Shown here: in pieces, positions 1 to 10,194 of the stretch | How positions within the stretch are numbered: the stretch's first letter is position 1 | Layout of the letters: the number at the start of each line of letters is the position of its first letter | NCBI GenBank assembly: GCA_021234155.1 | Contig: JAJEKV010000108.1 | Location: forward strand, 2,813,850 to 2,877,849 | Origin: Isoetes taiwanensis | Taxonomy: Eukaryota > Streptophyta > Lycopodiopsida > Isoetales > Isoetaceae | Reading direction: 5' to 3' | Length of the DNA stretch: 64,000 bases | Program-made: the position numbers and the translations under genes | Notes under the pieces: generated by a model | Told to the model about the DNA's origin: nothing | What the model saw: only the letters and a program-made list of their open reading frames with translations | Databases searched by the model: none

Positions 1-249
1 GCGTGCGACTAGATCATGTTGCCATTAGTTACTTGCCATGGATGAGCCACATATATGAGATGTTGCACGTCTGGGCCTGATGGGGGAACTCCATCGGTAT
101 GGTTGATATGCAGTGCATTTGCTAACATTTTTGTTGCTAATATATGCAAAGGCTAGTTTAGCTTTCTTGAAAAGGGAAAGAAAGAAAAGGGGAAATAGTA
201 GAGCAATGCATCAAGACATATGTCATGCACTGGTAATAGTTGTTGTTTA

Positions 250-786
250 TATCTGGATTATGGAAAGAAGTTTCCTGCTTTTCATAAGATACAAGACCCT
301 AAAGTTAAAAAGTTTGATGAGAAATATTTTGCACTTGCATCTAAGAGGCTGCCTGCACAGAAGCTTCTAATGGATCCATTTAAAAGGATGGGAATGGAAA
401 AACTATAAAAAGGATTTTATAGTCAAGGGTAGGAGATGGAAGCATGATACACTATATCTTGGGCTATGGATTACTAATATGAAGGAATATAATAGAATAG
501 AATTGTTTTTTTAACGTCCACGGAGACCTGAAAATATGCATATGTTGAACTATAGCTTTCTGGTTGGTCAATATGCATCCATTGAATGATCAATGCAGGT
601 CATATCTGAAATATGCATTTCCCTTTTGACGTGAAAGTAGATATGACATGTAGCGTTGCAAGTGAGATGGTTGCAGAACTTGATTTTTCTGATCAGGACG
701 TAATACACAACAATTACAGAGATGATTGATGGTGAGATATTGAAGCTAGTACCATAATGGAAGCAAGGAGTAGCATTTGATGAAGG
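250..786 (+). pseudogene. WNK-family protein kinase remnant (kinase tail plus C-terminal regulatory domain)
   Basis: The frame at 250-405 reads like the last part of a WNK (with-no-lysine) kinase domain: GKKFPAFHKIQDPKVKKF followed by ASKRLPAQKLLMDPF, the subdomain XI pattern in which R of RLPA pairs with the conserved Glu and DPF closes the domain. About 210 bases on, 616-705 gives HFPFDVKVDM and SVASEMVAELDFSDQDV, the start of the OSR1_C/WNK autoinhibitory domain. It then needs a shift of one base near 707 to continue as TITEMIDGEILKLVP, where an in-frame stop interrupts the conserved Trp motif, before WKQGVAFDEG. Intact WNKs regulate ion transport and flowering; this copy cannot make a kinase, as the catalytic core is absent and the frame is broken. 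No promoter or start is visible. The order and spacing suggest genomic DNA with a former intron rather than a processed copy. Confidence 0.8.
486..533 (-). repeat. 3' tail of a LINE family, (TTCTA)n type, inside the WNK remnant
   Basis: Read on the minus strand this stretch is GTCTCCGTGGACGTTAAAAA followed by pentamer repeats of TTCTA type. The same tail occurs on the plus strand at about 49205-49310 and 53830-53922. It lies in the former intron between the two WNK pieces and is probably a heavily 5'-truncated retroposon copy. Confidence 0.6.
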
Positions 787-2460
787 TTTTGCATATTGAA
801 GTTTTTGGAGGAACACTTTTAGAATGGCATGTTATTGGAGGAACCATCGTCTGCCCAAAGAATTTGACCTTTGATTTCAAATTCTCCACGATATGGTAAA
901 TAAATTGTGCATGTACGTTGTCAAATGATGTGCTACGATTCTGGTTGATTTTTATGGTGCAGAGAAGATTGCCAAATAGTTTGTGCCTGCCATGATGGAT
1001 CCCTTCTGGAGGAAACTATGCAAGAAAGGTTATGGATTTATGGGAGCCTGAAGTTTTATTGCTTTGTGGTGGTTACTTTATGGCGAATGTTTATGGCTTT
1101 GATTATTTTGTTTTATTATTATGTGCTGATTATGAATTAGCAGGATTTCGAGTCTAAAACTCAATTAAACTTTTTCAATGCAGTCTTAGAAGTGCCATGA
1201 AGATGTACCTCGCATATTTGAAGCATATTTGTTCTGGTTGATTCAAGAGTATTGACCGAGAATTTGTGAGATGCAAATGCAATGGGTGCAAAGACATATC
1301 CATATTTTTGTCTGAAATGTTAACGAAAACATTTCTTCGATTGTCAGTTCCTAATATGGCTATTACTAAAAAGTAGAACTGTTCCTAAAGTGGTCTTATC
1401 TAGGTTACATTTTCTTAGCTTGATATCAAATTGTTAGCTACTCAATCACATGTAACAACCCTTATCAAATGTCTTTTCGAAATACGACATGATTGAGTGC
1501 ATTCAGTGAACTTCTTGAACTTGCAAATATGGTTTTATAATTTTGGGGATGAAAGTAAGAATGATAGTGGTATCAATCCCACATATCAAATTTTGCAGTT
1601 ATTATTTGTGGTTCTGATGATTCAGCTTTAGGAACTACTAGTGATGCTTCAAGTAGTGTAATGAGATTATATGTGCAGGTTCGGGCTGCTGGTAAAATAC
1701 CCTATTTTTTTTACATTCTCATACAACATTGTCCTTGTAGTCGAAGTAGGGATGGTTTCTGCAATGCAAATTCTATTGCCGATGTCAAGCTTTAATACCT
1801 GCAAATTAATGAGTATCAGTAGAAAGTATATTTATTATCCACAATTTCAAGGTTTAAGCAGGTAACTTTGAGCATTCATACTTATGAATGCCAGAAGAAG
1901 AGCCAGCATATTAGACACAACTTCAAAGTTGGAACTTTTTTGAATTTTAAAATAACTAAATACTCTTGTGTCATATTAGATGGTAGCTATATTTCCTACT
2001 ATTTGGTCTTATTGACATAATGTAAGACAGCTTTTGCTTCAGGGAATTGCATTGCAAGTTTTTACAGGAATTGATGGAAATGTATAATGCATTTGGTACA
2101 TTCAAGCTCTTGCACATGAATTTGTAGGTCTGCGTCTAACAATATTCAACCACTATATCAATCTGGTATGAATATTGGCTCCCCAATTATAAACCACATT
2201 GGGGGATTTTCTTTCCTTTTTCTTGTTTTCATTCCTTCATTGATGGTGGCAGAGTTGAAGTGGCAGTCCCAAGTTGATTCAAGCTTAGCATTTCCACATT
2301 CATTGAGCTCGGAGTTTTGCTCACTTAAATTAAAAATTTATACTCAAAACTTCAGATTCAGACAAAGATTTGAATTCGTCAGTATTTTTATACTCAACGT
2401 AAAGATTAGTTTTATATTGAAAATGCATTTTAATGGGTGTTAAGACTATGAGGAAGCTCC
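787..2460. other. No recognisable gene
   Basis: AT-rich sequence with scattered short open frames on both strands, none with a recognisable motif. A weak CHDGSLLEETMQE-like reading near 990-1030 might be a further decayed WNK tail exon, but it is too short to call. Confidence 0.4.
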
Positions 2461-2493
2461 TCTATACTTCCTTCCTTCCTTCCTTCCTTCCTT
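2461..2493. repeat. (CTTC)n microsatellite
   Basis: Uninterrupted TTCC tetranucleotide run of about six to seven units. A reverse-complement counterpart (GGAA)n lies at 55771-55798. Confidence 0.9.
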
Positions 2494-2950
2494 CTATAAA
2501 AATATAGCATTTTTAAAACAAGAACTTTAGCAAATGAGTTGACATTTTTATATATGTTCTAGAATGTTTTGGTGGACCCAATGCTCATTGATCATTCTCA
2601 TTGGACTAAACTAAAAAGTTTATGAAATTTTAACATTTGCCTTGCTCTCAAAGGTCTTGATCTAGAATGCTCTACGATCAATGTTCGTGGCATTGTCTAA
2701 TGGGTGTAAGTCAAACCTAAAAATAGGAAATATCCAAACTAGCCATATACCTGCAATGTCTTGGGGATTGAGTGACCAACTAGTCAGAACAACTAAATAA
2801 AATAATGCCTTCACGTTTGAGCAATGTTTGTTGACTACCATTGTAGAATATTTTTAGGCACAAAGTAGAACTGCTTATGTGATAATGGAAGCTACTACTG
2901 AAAGCTATGAATTTACTAAATGAGAAAAGCAAGATTTCTAGTGCCCACGC

Positions 2951-3114
2951 CTAATAGCCATCAAGAATATCTTTAAATCTAGCTACCTTTGAACCTAAAT
3001 TTGGTGGCAGGATGCGTTGACCAAGAATTGCTAATTGGATCCAAGCTTCATTAGCAGAGACATCATCAAACTGTGGATGTCCATTAAGCAAGTCTGTCAA
3101 GAGATTTAGCAAAT
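2951..3114 (-). CDS. Possible terminal exon of an unrecognised protein
   Basis: On the minus strand a good 3' splice site (TTTTTGTGGATTTCAG) ends at 3115 and opens a 54-codon frame, DLLNLLTDLLNGHPQFDD..., continuing through EAWIQLAILGQRILPP and KVARFKDILDGY to a TAG stop at 2951-2953. The composition is that of real protein and the acceptor fits, so this may be the last exon of a minus-strand gene or a captured exon. I do not recognise the family. No matching upstream exon was found before 3600. It sits tail to tail with the receptor-kinase fragment on the other strand. Confidence 0.35.
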
Positions 3115-3397
3115 CTGAAATCCACAAAAACATTAGATGACAGTTGAATATATTTGCATCTAAAGAAGTTTGAATGACTAACATTCCCCAAAAGCTAGCC
3201 ACTCAAATCTACAAAAAATCATGGACAAAGCAACTAAGGAAGACATATAGTAGAATAGAATAGAATAAAATAAAGTCTTTATCATCAATTAGCCTATAGG
3301 ACCCAAATAGGAGATGCAGCAAGCGTATTACTGTCGGGTTAAACCCTTCCCCCCACCCCGAAGGGTTGTTTGGGGGAAAAATCGTGACAAGAATATG

Positions 3398-3565
3398 TTT
3401 GCTGTCAAACTGTACAAATATAGTGAGCAAGAAGCAACAGACATGGTCAAAATTGCCATAATGTGCACCCAAGATTCACCCACATTGAGGCTCAAGATGA
3501 AAGATCTATATTTGATGCTCAAGGGCTCCATTCCACTTCCACATTTGCCAGAAGAATTGGAATAA
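3398..3565 (+). pseudogene. Receptor-like kinase C-terminal fragment
   Basis: The frame from about 3398 reads KYSEQEATDMVKIAIMCTQD, then SPTLRLKMKDLYLMLKG and IPLPHLPEE. This is the last alpha-helical part of plant receptor-like kinase domains: E-A-x-x-M-I/V-K-I-A-x-x-C-T-Q, then the S-P-x-x-R-P-x-M element, here with Leu replacing the usual Pro after Arg. The family normally has several hundred residues of kinase, membrane and extracellular sequence upstream, and none is visible; the sequence before 3398 is C-rich and unrelated. It is a truncated gene fragment. The exact subfamily (LRR VIII, DUF26 or lectin type) cannot be told from this piece. Confidence 0.75.
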
Positions 3566-4480
3566 AATTAAAGTACTTAAAATGTGTATAAGTTCTAAAT
3601 TTCCATTAGCATCACAAAGATGTATTCTAGAATGGGGCTCACATGAAAACAACAAAAACCTCATGAATAGGCTTCTCATTCATCTCATCAGATTTTCTAC
3701 AATGGTGGATAGTGGATAGCTGCACACATGCGAACTACCCACGAAGAAAAATAAAGGGAATATCCAATTATACAACTTTGACCCCATGAAATACAATGCT
3801 AATAGATGTTTGGTCTGTGTACCTGCCCAAAGCTTATCACCGGGATTAAAAAACCCCGCCCGTTCAGGTTTTCGAGGAAAACCCTAGTGAGAAGCCTGCA
3901 AGGGGCTTGGACAAACGTAAGGCTGAGAATTTGCTCCCAAAAAACCCACGAATGGAGAAGTCGAAGTTGCTGCTGCTGCCGCTTGCTAATAAAAAATGTG
4001 ACAAAACAAACCTCCCAAAGTGGAGGGGTTGATCACGCGTACAACAAAATAAAAACCTCTTCAAATAGAGGGGCTGGTCACGCGTGCCAGGCGACAAATA
4101 CATTAAACAATTAAGGGGGGGAGGGTGGGTTTTAAAGAATAGAGAATAAGGTACTGCTGAGAGAGAATAGGAAGTGCCGATGAGACGTTGATGAAGAACC
4201 ACGCTTAATATAGCGATCTCCCAACCAGAGAAGGCATGCAATGCATGCATGCGAGAGATACATGCTTGCCCCCTCTAGAATCTCGATCCGAGGGCTCGGA
4301 TCGATGGAATAATGAGTAGAGTATGTATTTGCTTGATATCATTTAGTCTGTATTCTTTGTGACCATCCACATCTTAGAATTTGTGAAGTCCATGTAAAGA
4401 GTGGTTTTCATTTGAACTTGTCATAAGCTTCCTAGACCATGTAAGAATATCACAAAAAATGGTTCGTCACCCAAAAGTAC
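3566..4480. other. No recognisable gene
   Basis: Short overlapping open frames on both strands (3806-4114 +, 3864-4250 -) have low-complexity, mutually antisense translations and no motif. Nothing else seen. Confidence 0.4.
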
Positions 4481-4489
4481 ATACGGTCA

Positions 4490-4756
4490 TTTTGGTATGG
4501 TTTTCATATGATTGTGGTGTTGTATTTCTTCGAGGGTATGCTAGTAATTATAGAGCGCACTTTGTATTTCTAGTTAATTTGCCATCCTAACCTTTGGTTT
4601 AGACATGTGTGCCTATGCCCATGCATGCATAGCATCTTCTCTGCCAGTCAATGCATGCATATGTCCCTTCTCACCCAATCAATTTTAGGTTTCCATGCAC
4701 ATGCTTTTGCATGTGAGACCACTTTGCATCCAGTGAATCTCAAGTTTAGATTAACA
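4490..4756. repeat. Dispersed repeat R1, copy 1 (interrupted by a Helitron end)
   Basis: The part from about 4590 (CTATGCCCATGCATGCATAG) is closely similar to 8030-8185. The part at about 4488-4590 (GGTATGGTTTTCATATGATT through GCGCACTTTGTATTT) is similar to 18590-18690. This links three sites into one repeat family of unknown type. The copy stops exactly where a Helitron-like terminus begins at 4757. Confidence 0.7.
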
Positions 4757-4783
4757 CTAGTAAATTGCCCACTGTTGGTGGGC
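4757..4783 (-). mobile_element. Helitron 3' terminus (minus strand)
   Basis: On the minus strand the sequence is a perfect 6-bp stem, GCCCAC-CAACA-GTGGGC, then AATTTA, then CTAG, followed by a host T. This is the arrangement of Helitron 3' ends: a GC-rich hairpin a few bases before CTRR, with insertion between A and T. The body should extend to the right from 4760. A 5' TC end could not be placed, so the size is unknown and the PLATZ exons may or may not lie inside it. Confidence 0.6.
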
Positions 4784-4789
4784 TTTAAA

Positions 4790-5200
4790 TGTGATTGTTC
4801 ATCTTTTGTGATTATTCCATGTGATTGTTTACTTGAACAATACTCAGAATGAGTTATTTAGATTTTTAGGTTTAAAGGTTGGTTTACGTTAAATTTCTTT
4901 AAACATGGAACTATTAGTGTTGTAATGCATTGCTTAAACATTGGAACTCATAATCCAATGTTCCATACAACACAATGATTAGATACAAATAGAAAATAGT
5001 AGCTATCTAGTTCCATTGATTCAATCTTGTCAAATCAACGTAGACTTAGGGGGTGCAAGCATTATGAAGACAAATGTGTAGGTTCTTACTGGTTTTACTT
5101 GCAAAATGATGGCAAAATCAAGTAGGGCATGGGAACCTGTAATGGACAATCAATAATGTAATCGACAATCAATAACTGGAAACATGTTTGAATAGTAGAA
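4790..5200. other. No recognisable gene (possible Helitron interior)
   Basis: AT-rich sequence without coding signal. It lies on the body side of the Helitron terminus at 4757. Confidence 0.35.
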
Positions 5201-5522
5201 GGGTGAAAGCATGCTAGGGTGTACCATCTAAAGTTCTTTTTAGGGAGTGCGAAACTACCCAAAAAAGTACCGAGCACTGGGTACTATGAACTTGTATAAA
5301 TGTCTCAATAAACAATAAGTTTGAGAGTTGATTCATTCATTTTAGTCTCTAATTGTATTGTTATCCTGTAATACTATAGATTGACATGTTATTGATCTTC
5401 AATTCAAAATTTTTAGATTGATTTTAATTGAAAGAACAAACAGAAACTGCCAATTTTAAAAGTACCCAGTGTAGGTACTTTTGAGGGTTCCAAAAGTGGT
5501 ACACCATAGCATGCTTTCACCC
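5201..5522. mobile_element. 322-bp element with long terminal inverted repeats (MITE-like)
   Basis: The left end GGGTGAAAGCATGCTAGGGT (5201) matches the reverse complement of the right end, ...GCATGCTTTCACCC (5522). The similarity continues with indels for about 65-85 bp inward, to a shared CACTGGGTACT block. Both ends are flanked by AGAA (5197-5200 and 5523-5526), a possible 4-bp target duplication. There is no coding capacity; it is a non-autonomous DNA transposon of uncertain superfamily. Confidence 0.75.
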
Positions 5523-7013
5523 AGAAGCGATTGATAGCTATTTCTTGCATCCTTTGTCTTTTATAGAAGACAAAACTCATCTAACTTAGCATGCACCTTA
5601 AAAAAAGGCTTGCTTTTCTTTTAAAGGAACAACCTCCATAATACTGAAGTAGAAGAGAAAAAATTAAAAGCAAGGTAATGAAGGCATGACCAGTGCTGCA
5701 TTTATGTGTAGAAAAGTAAAAGAATTTATGACATGACAATTTTCTGAAACGATTTCATCAACAGAAGAACCTTCTGATGGCAAACTTTAACCAATGAAGG
5801 CATGCAAACATTAGAAAGCATGTGGAACGCATATAGTGCAATGGGCTTTCGTAGGCCTTAATGTCCAGCAAGTGATCCAGCTTTGTTTGAAATTCCTTCT
5901 ATGTTATGTCATGAAGAGTGCAATAACTGCAAAAAAGGCAATTGTAGATATAGAGAAAGGATACACAACATAGCAATTAACATCTACTCACATTTCAAAC
6001 ACAGACTAAGAAATACTGGTGATGTTTCCAAAATCAACACCAACTAAGTGCTGTTATTCAAGAAAAATGAGAATATCAACTGAATATCATTAGTGCATAT
6101 AGCCAGGTGTTTACGTATAATGATCAACCATAGTCGCATTAGGCTTGTTATTTCGTGCTGCAAGACGTTCCTCCAACAACATTTGCCATACTTGCAATAA
6201 AATCAAAGAGAGAACATGGGACGTTGTACATTTGAAAAACAAAAAAGGAATACCAAATGTCTCAAAATTTTCAGGATATCCTGGCATGGTGCTTTTCCAC
6301 TGTCTAAACTATTTTAATTGCAACTTGAAATAGTATGTGCAGGCATCTGCTTTGAAACAAATTTGCAAATGGGCAAGATGCTCTATGAAATAGACCCATA
6401 AGCAGACTGTAGCAATCCAATCTTCCAGCCATTGCAAAACATAAACCATACTGACTCAGCAAACAGAGCTCCCCTTTTCTTTTTTCACATTCGGACTTTT
6501 TTCAGACTAACTCCGACACGTAGTTATCATAGAGAAAAACAGATGCATTCTACAAAGAAAGGGACGTAAGAGAATCAATCCAACCCACTACTTGGCCTGC
6601 CGGAAGTGCGGCTTTGAAAAGGAAAAAGGGGCCGCCAAAGTACAGAGACATAGCCAGCTTAACATGCTCGAAGAACTGACGGCATCAAAGTTACTACTTC
6701 TGCTAGAATAGCAGCCTAATTCTTCAACCAACATTTGGCTCCTTGCTTTAATTCCACATTTATGCCTCAATTTGCACCCAGCTCTTCCCTCATTGCACCA
6801 ATTTGCATGGAATTTGAAAGCCTGAAACTTCCTGCCCATTGAGTACGCAAAATGCATCTGATTGGCGGAATTTTGCATTTTTTGAAGAATTTGTGCTGGT
6901 TTGATAATTTGGTGCTTGAATTGATCGTGCATTCTTGAACAGAAGATTTTGCTTGAAATTTGTGAAAATTCTTTGGTTTCTGGTTTTGATTCAAATGCAA
7001 TTTCAAATTTCAG
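5523..7013. other. No recognisable gene upstream of the PLATZ exons
   Basis: I looked here for the B-box-like zinc exon expected 5' of the PLATZ exon at 7014 and did not find it. A 148-codon minus-strand frame (6588-7034) has no motif and overlaps the PLATZ exon antisense. Confidence 0.4.
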
Positions 7014-7654
7014 GTTGCGAGGTCTTCTTACCATGATGTTATCAGAGTTTCAGAAATTCACAAGTATTTGGACCTTACCGGAGTTCAAACATACATAATC
7101 AACAGCGCCAGGATCGTTTTTCTTAATGAAAGGCCTCAATTTCGGTTCGCAAAAGGAGTTACAAACACCTGTGAGATGTGTTCCAGGAGCCTGCTTAATA
7201 CACTTAGCTTCTGTTCTCTGGGATGCAAGGTAATTCTCTGATCAAGTTATCGAAATGATAAAAATCCAATTTTTTCATTATTTTTTTTAGCTACCCAATG
7301 TAGGATGTTTATGTTTTTCCTTGCACAATTTCTGGGTTTTGGTTATGGATTCTGACATATTTTTCATCTGTGTTTTTTCAGCTTTCTTGGATCAAGAGAT
7401 ACGGTAATACTCCACTAATTCTTCAACCAAGGCCTTCAAAGCTACCAAGGAAGCAGGATATGGAGGAGCACTTGCATCAGAAGAAAATCAAACAAATTTC
7501 TGGCAAAAAACATAGTCTTCCATCGTTAGAAGAAAGCATGACCCAAGACGATATTTGTCCTGCCGAATCTGACTGTAGTTCCAAAACAGCAAGCGCCGAA
7601 GCAATTTCTCCTGCAACACCTCCCTCCATACTCCAGAAAGACATAGCGGCATGA
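7014..7654 (+). CDS. PLATZ transcription factor, last two exons (gene fragment or 5'-incomplete gene)
   Basis: Exon 7014-7229 follows an acceptor (ATTTCAG) and encodes 72 residues in frame: [37 protein letters not shown], then the zinc-ligand stretch [20 protein letters not shown], all diagnostic of plant PLATZ (plant AT-rich sequence and zinc-binding) proteins. A GT donor at 7230 and an acceptor ending at 7381 lead in phase to exon 7382-7654, [18 protein letters not shown] and a charged Ser-rich tail ending in TAA or equivalent stop. PLATZ proteins bind A/T-rich DNA and generally repress transcription. The frame is open throughout and cysteines are kept, so it may be functional, but the usual upstream exon with the first C/H zinc cluster was not found between 4.8 and 7.0 kb. 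It could therefore be a captured fragment. Identity is sure, integrity is not. Confidence 0.85.
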
Positions 7655-8029
7655 ACTTGAATGAAAATTTGTGTCCGGTATATAGGGAGCCTCATAATCT
7701 GAGCTCCACATGCTCGTCTATGTAAATTTTATGATGAATTTCTGGAGACCCACTATTGGGTAGGGCAGGACGCCAGAACAGAAAGAAGGAAGGCTTCAGA
7801 GGACATAGCTAGAATGGAAAAAAACCAAACGAAAAATTACGCATTTCAAAAAAATTCCCCGTGATTGACACACCTTTTAAAGGAGAGATTATGGCACCTT
7901 TTCGCATTAAAAAAAGCACACTTGGCATGCCATGTGGCACAATCTGAGCCGTCCATGTTTGATGCATGACATACATACTTACAGGATAATAATTTATAAT
8001 ATAAGAAGATGCTTTTGCATCCATCTTTG
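7655..8029. other. PLATZ 3' flank, no recognisable gene
   Basis: Downstream sequence with short antisense frames only. No clear polyadenylation site could be singled out. Confidence 0.3.
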
Positions 8030-8250
8030 GTTTGAACATGCATGCCTATGCCCATGCATGCATAGCACTTTCTCTGCCACTCAATGGATGCATACGCCCC
8101 TTCTCACCTGGTCAATCTTAGATTTCTATCCACATGCTTTTGTATGTGAGACTACTTTACATCTAGTGAATTTCAAGTTTACATTAATATACTTTTGCAT
8201 GCGAAGGTTCTTCTAGCCAGTCAATTTCAATCTTCCATTCACATGCATTT
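8030..8250. repeat. Dispersed repeat R1, copy 2
   Basis: CTATGCCCATGCATGCATAG and the following sequence through GTGAATTTCAAGTTT match copy 1 at about 4610-4745 with scattered substitutions. A partial internal repetition (CACATGC plus flanks) follows to about 8250. Confidence 0.75.
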
Positions 8251-8876
8251 GTGGTTCTTTTATTCTATGTTACTCCTTTCTTCCCCTCCCCCCCCCCAAC
8301 CCCACCACACCCACCTTTTGGGTTGTTCATAATCATATGCGTTTTTGCCCACATGCATCATATAGGAGATGAAGAAGGCATGAATTTGAGTAAATTACAT
8401 AGGGCTTTTTGAATTTCTATGATCGATCATGTAGTCAATGCACATGCTTACTTTCTTTTGTGGCCACATAGGTCTTTTCACATGAGAGCCTTACTTTTTC
8501 TCTAGCGTCAAAAAGCACCTACGGTTTGCAAACCCCCCTTTTCTTCAAGGTAATCAACTTCTCTTTGTTTTGAGGTTCTTGGCATATTTACTTGTTCTTG
8601 AATTTGCAGCGGCATGTGGTCAATGATTTGGTAAGCATGGTTCAATCCCAGATAAACATCGATTGTAGGTAGCTATATTGTGTTGGCTCTATAACTATTT
8701 CTTGCTATTATATTAGGTTCAGCTCCCATAATGAATTTGTGATGTCCCTCGCCCTTATAATTCCATCACAATTGTTTGGGCGTTGCGGAAACGTAAAAAT
8801 ATACAATCATTTTACGATGGTTTGCATATGAATGTGGTGTCAGCAATAGCAGTATCATCTGTCATTGCACGGATGA
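8251..8876. other. No recognisable gene
   Basis: C-rich run at 8287-8300 and AT-rich remainder. A short stretch near 8800-8840 (GGTTTGCATATGAATGTGGTG) resembles part of repeat R1 copy 1 near 4500. No coding signal. Confidence 0.35.
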
Positions 8877-10181
8877 TTATGCGGGCATGCATAAGCAATC
8901 TATTTGATGCAGAGATGAGAGACAGTTCACATGCATGCTAGTGAAGGTTACGAAATTTGGTTGTAGATCACTTTTCTCCAATTCTTGAAATTGATGCGGG
9001 GCCATTTGGCAATAACCATAATATGTATATGCTAAGATCATGGTGTTCCATACGATGACATCTCTCTCTTGCATCATCTCAAACACCACTCTTGCACTGG
9101 CCATGCTTCAATTGTTATACATGCTGAATGCAGTCGCATTAATGGTATTTCAGTCGCAATAATGGTATTTTCATCTAGGCCATCGCAGATAGAGCAAGAA
9201 ATATACAAATATAACCATTTGGCAAAGCCATTAGACTGGCACAAACATCAAGGGCATTCAGTAACGATAACTCGTCCGGTAACGATAACTCATCTGATTG
9301 TTTCTGTTCCACACGCGTATGTTGGAAGAGCCTCAAGGGTTTTTTCCCATCTCCATTTCTGATAAAGGATGCAATCATATCATTCCATGAACTCAAGCTA
9401 TGTATGGACATTAAGTCAAAGAATACAGGCAAGTTCTACATTACCACAGTTCCCATAGGAGAGCATTTTGTAAACTTAGATATTCTGTAAATGCATTTGA
9501 TAATGTGTTTGCATAAATCTATCTTTCCTAATGCTAAATCTTTCGAAATGACACATGAAGCTCCAGTTGCCAAAAGAAATCAAGTGATTCTCTTACATTT
9601 CTATAATGAGCATACATGGAAATAATTATATTCCATGAAATTGCATTTCGATAACCCATTCTTGCAAAGACATCATGTGCTCTTGTGATACAACCACACT
9701 TTCTATACATGTTGATAAGGCCATTGATTGCTGCAACATCAGTCTTCATTTCAGTTTTAAGAATAAGTGCATGTATGAGTGTGTCCTCTAAGAAAGCAAG
9801 CATGGATGCGTGCACAGCTATCAAGCATAGTGGCATAGTCACTTGGTCCAGCTGGAAACCTAGTAGGCACATTTGCCTAAGAATTAAAAGGGCATCCAAA
9901 CCTTGCCTATTATGAGCATACACTGTCATTATAGCATTCCTGGACACTTTATTTTTATGCAGCATTTGATCGAAATACACTTTAATACTTTCCATACATC
10001 TTCAAAGAGCAGTTCCTAATACAACATCAGATTCTGTTTTGCTTTCAACAATACTATTATGAAGAAGCAAACCTTCTTCTAGGATAGCTAGGCTAGCACA
10101 AGCATCAAGAGCATTAAGAAAGCTCACGTTGTTTGGATTTGTTCCTGATTTAACCATCGACTTAAGAAGCTATAAAGAATT
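8877..10181 (-). pseudogene. PPR protein pseudogene, C-terminal part
   Basis: Reading from 10181 downwards the minus strand gives successive PPR motifs in changing frames: LLKSMVKSGTNPNNVSFLNA and LDACASLAILEEGLLLHNSI (10180-10025), a 153-codon frame (9534-9995) with ALILKTEMKTDVAAINGLIN and YRNAISWNIIISMYAH, a frame at 9175-9432 with SIHSLSSWNDMIASF, and one at 8877-9104 with MMQERDVIVWNTMILAY. These are P-, L- and S-type repeats of an organellar RNA-binding PLS-class PPR protein. Frameshifts and stops separate the pieces, so it is not translatable. The 5' part lies at 13710-14005; a LINE insertion (10195-13709) splits the two. No E or DYW domain is seen at the C-terminal side. Confidence 0.85.
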
Positions 10182-10194
10182 TGCAGGATATACA
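10182..10194. repeat. Target-site duplication of the LINE insertion, left copy
   Basis: TGCAGGATATACA here is repeated exactly at 13697-13709. Between the two copies lies LINE sequence; outside them PPR coding sequence resumes on both sides, in register on the minus strand. Confidence 0.85.

Noticed and set aside
3864-4250. 128-codon minus-strand frame
   Set aside because: No motif, repetitive TRDQPL units that come from a short DNA repeat, overlapping a plus-strand frame of equal quality.
6588-7034. 148-codon minus-strand frame
   Set aside because: It lies antisense to the PLATZ exon at its end, shows no motif and has no splice or neighbour support.
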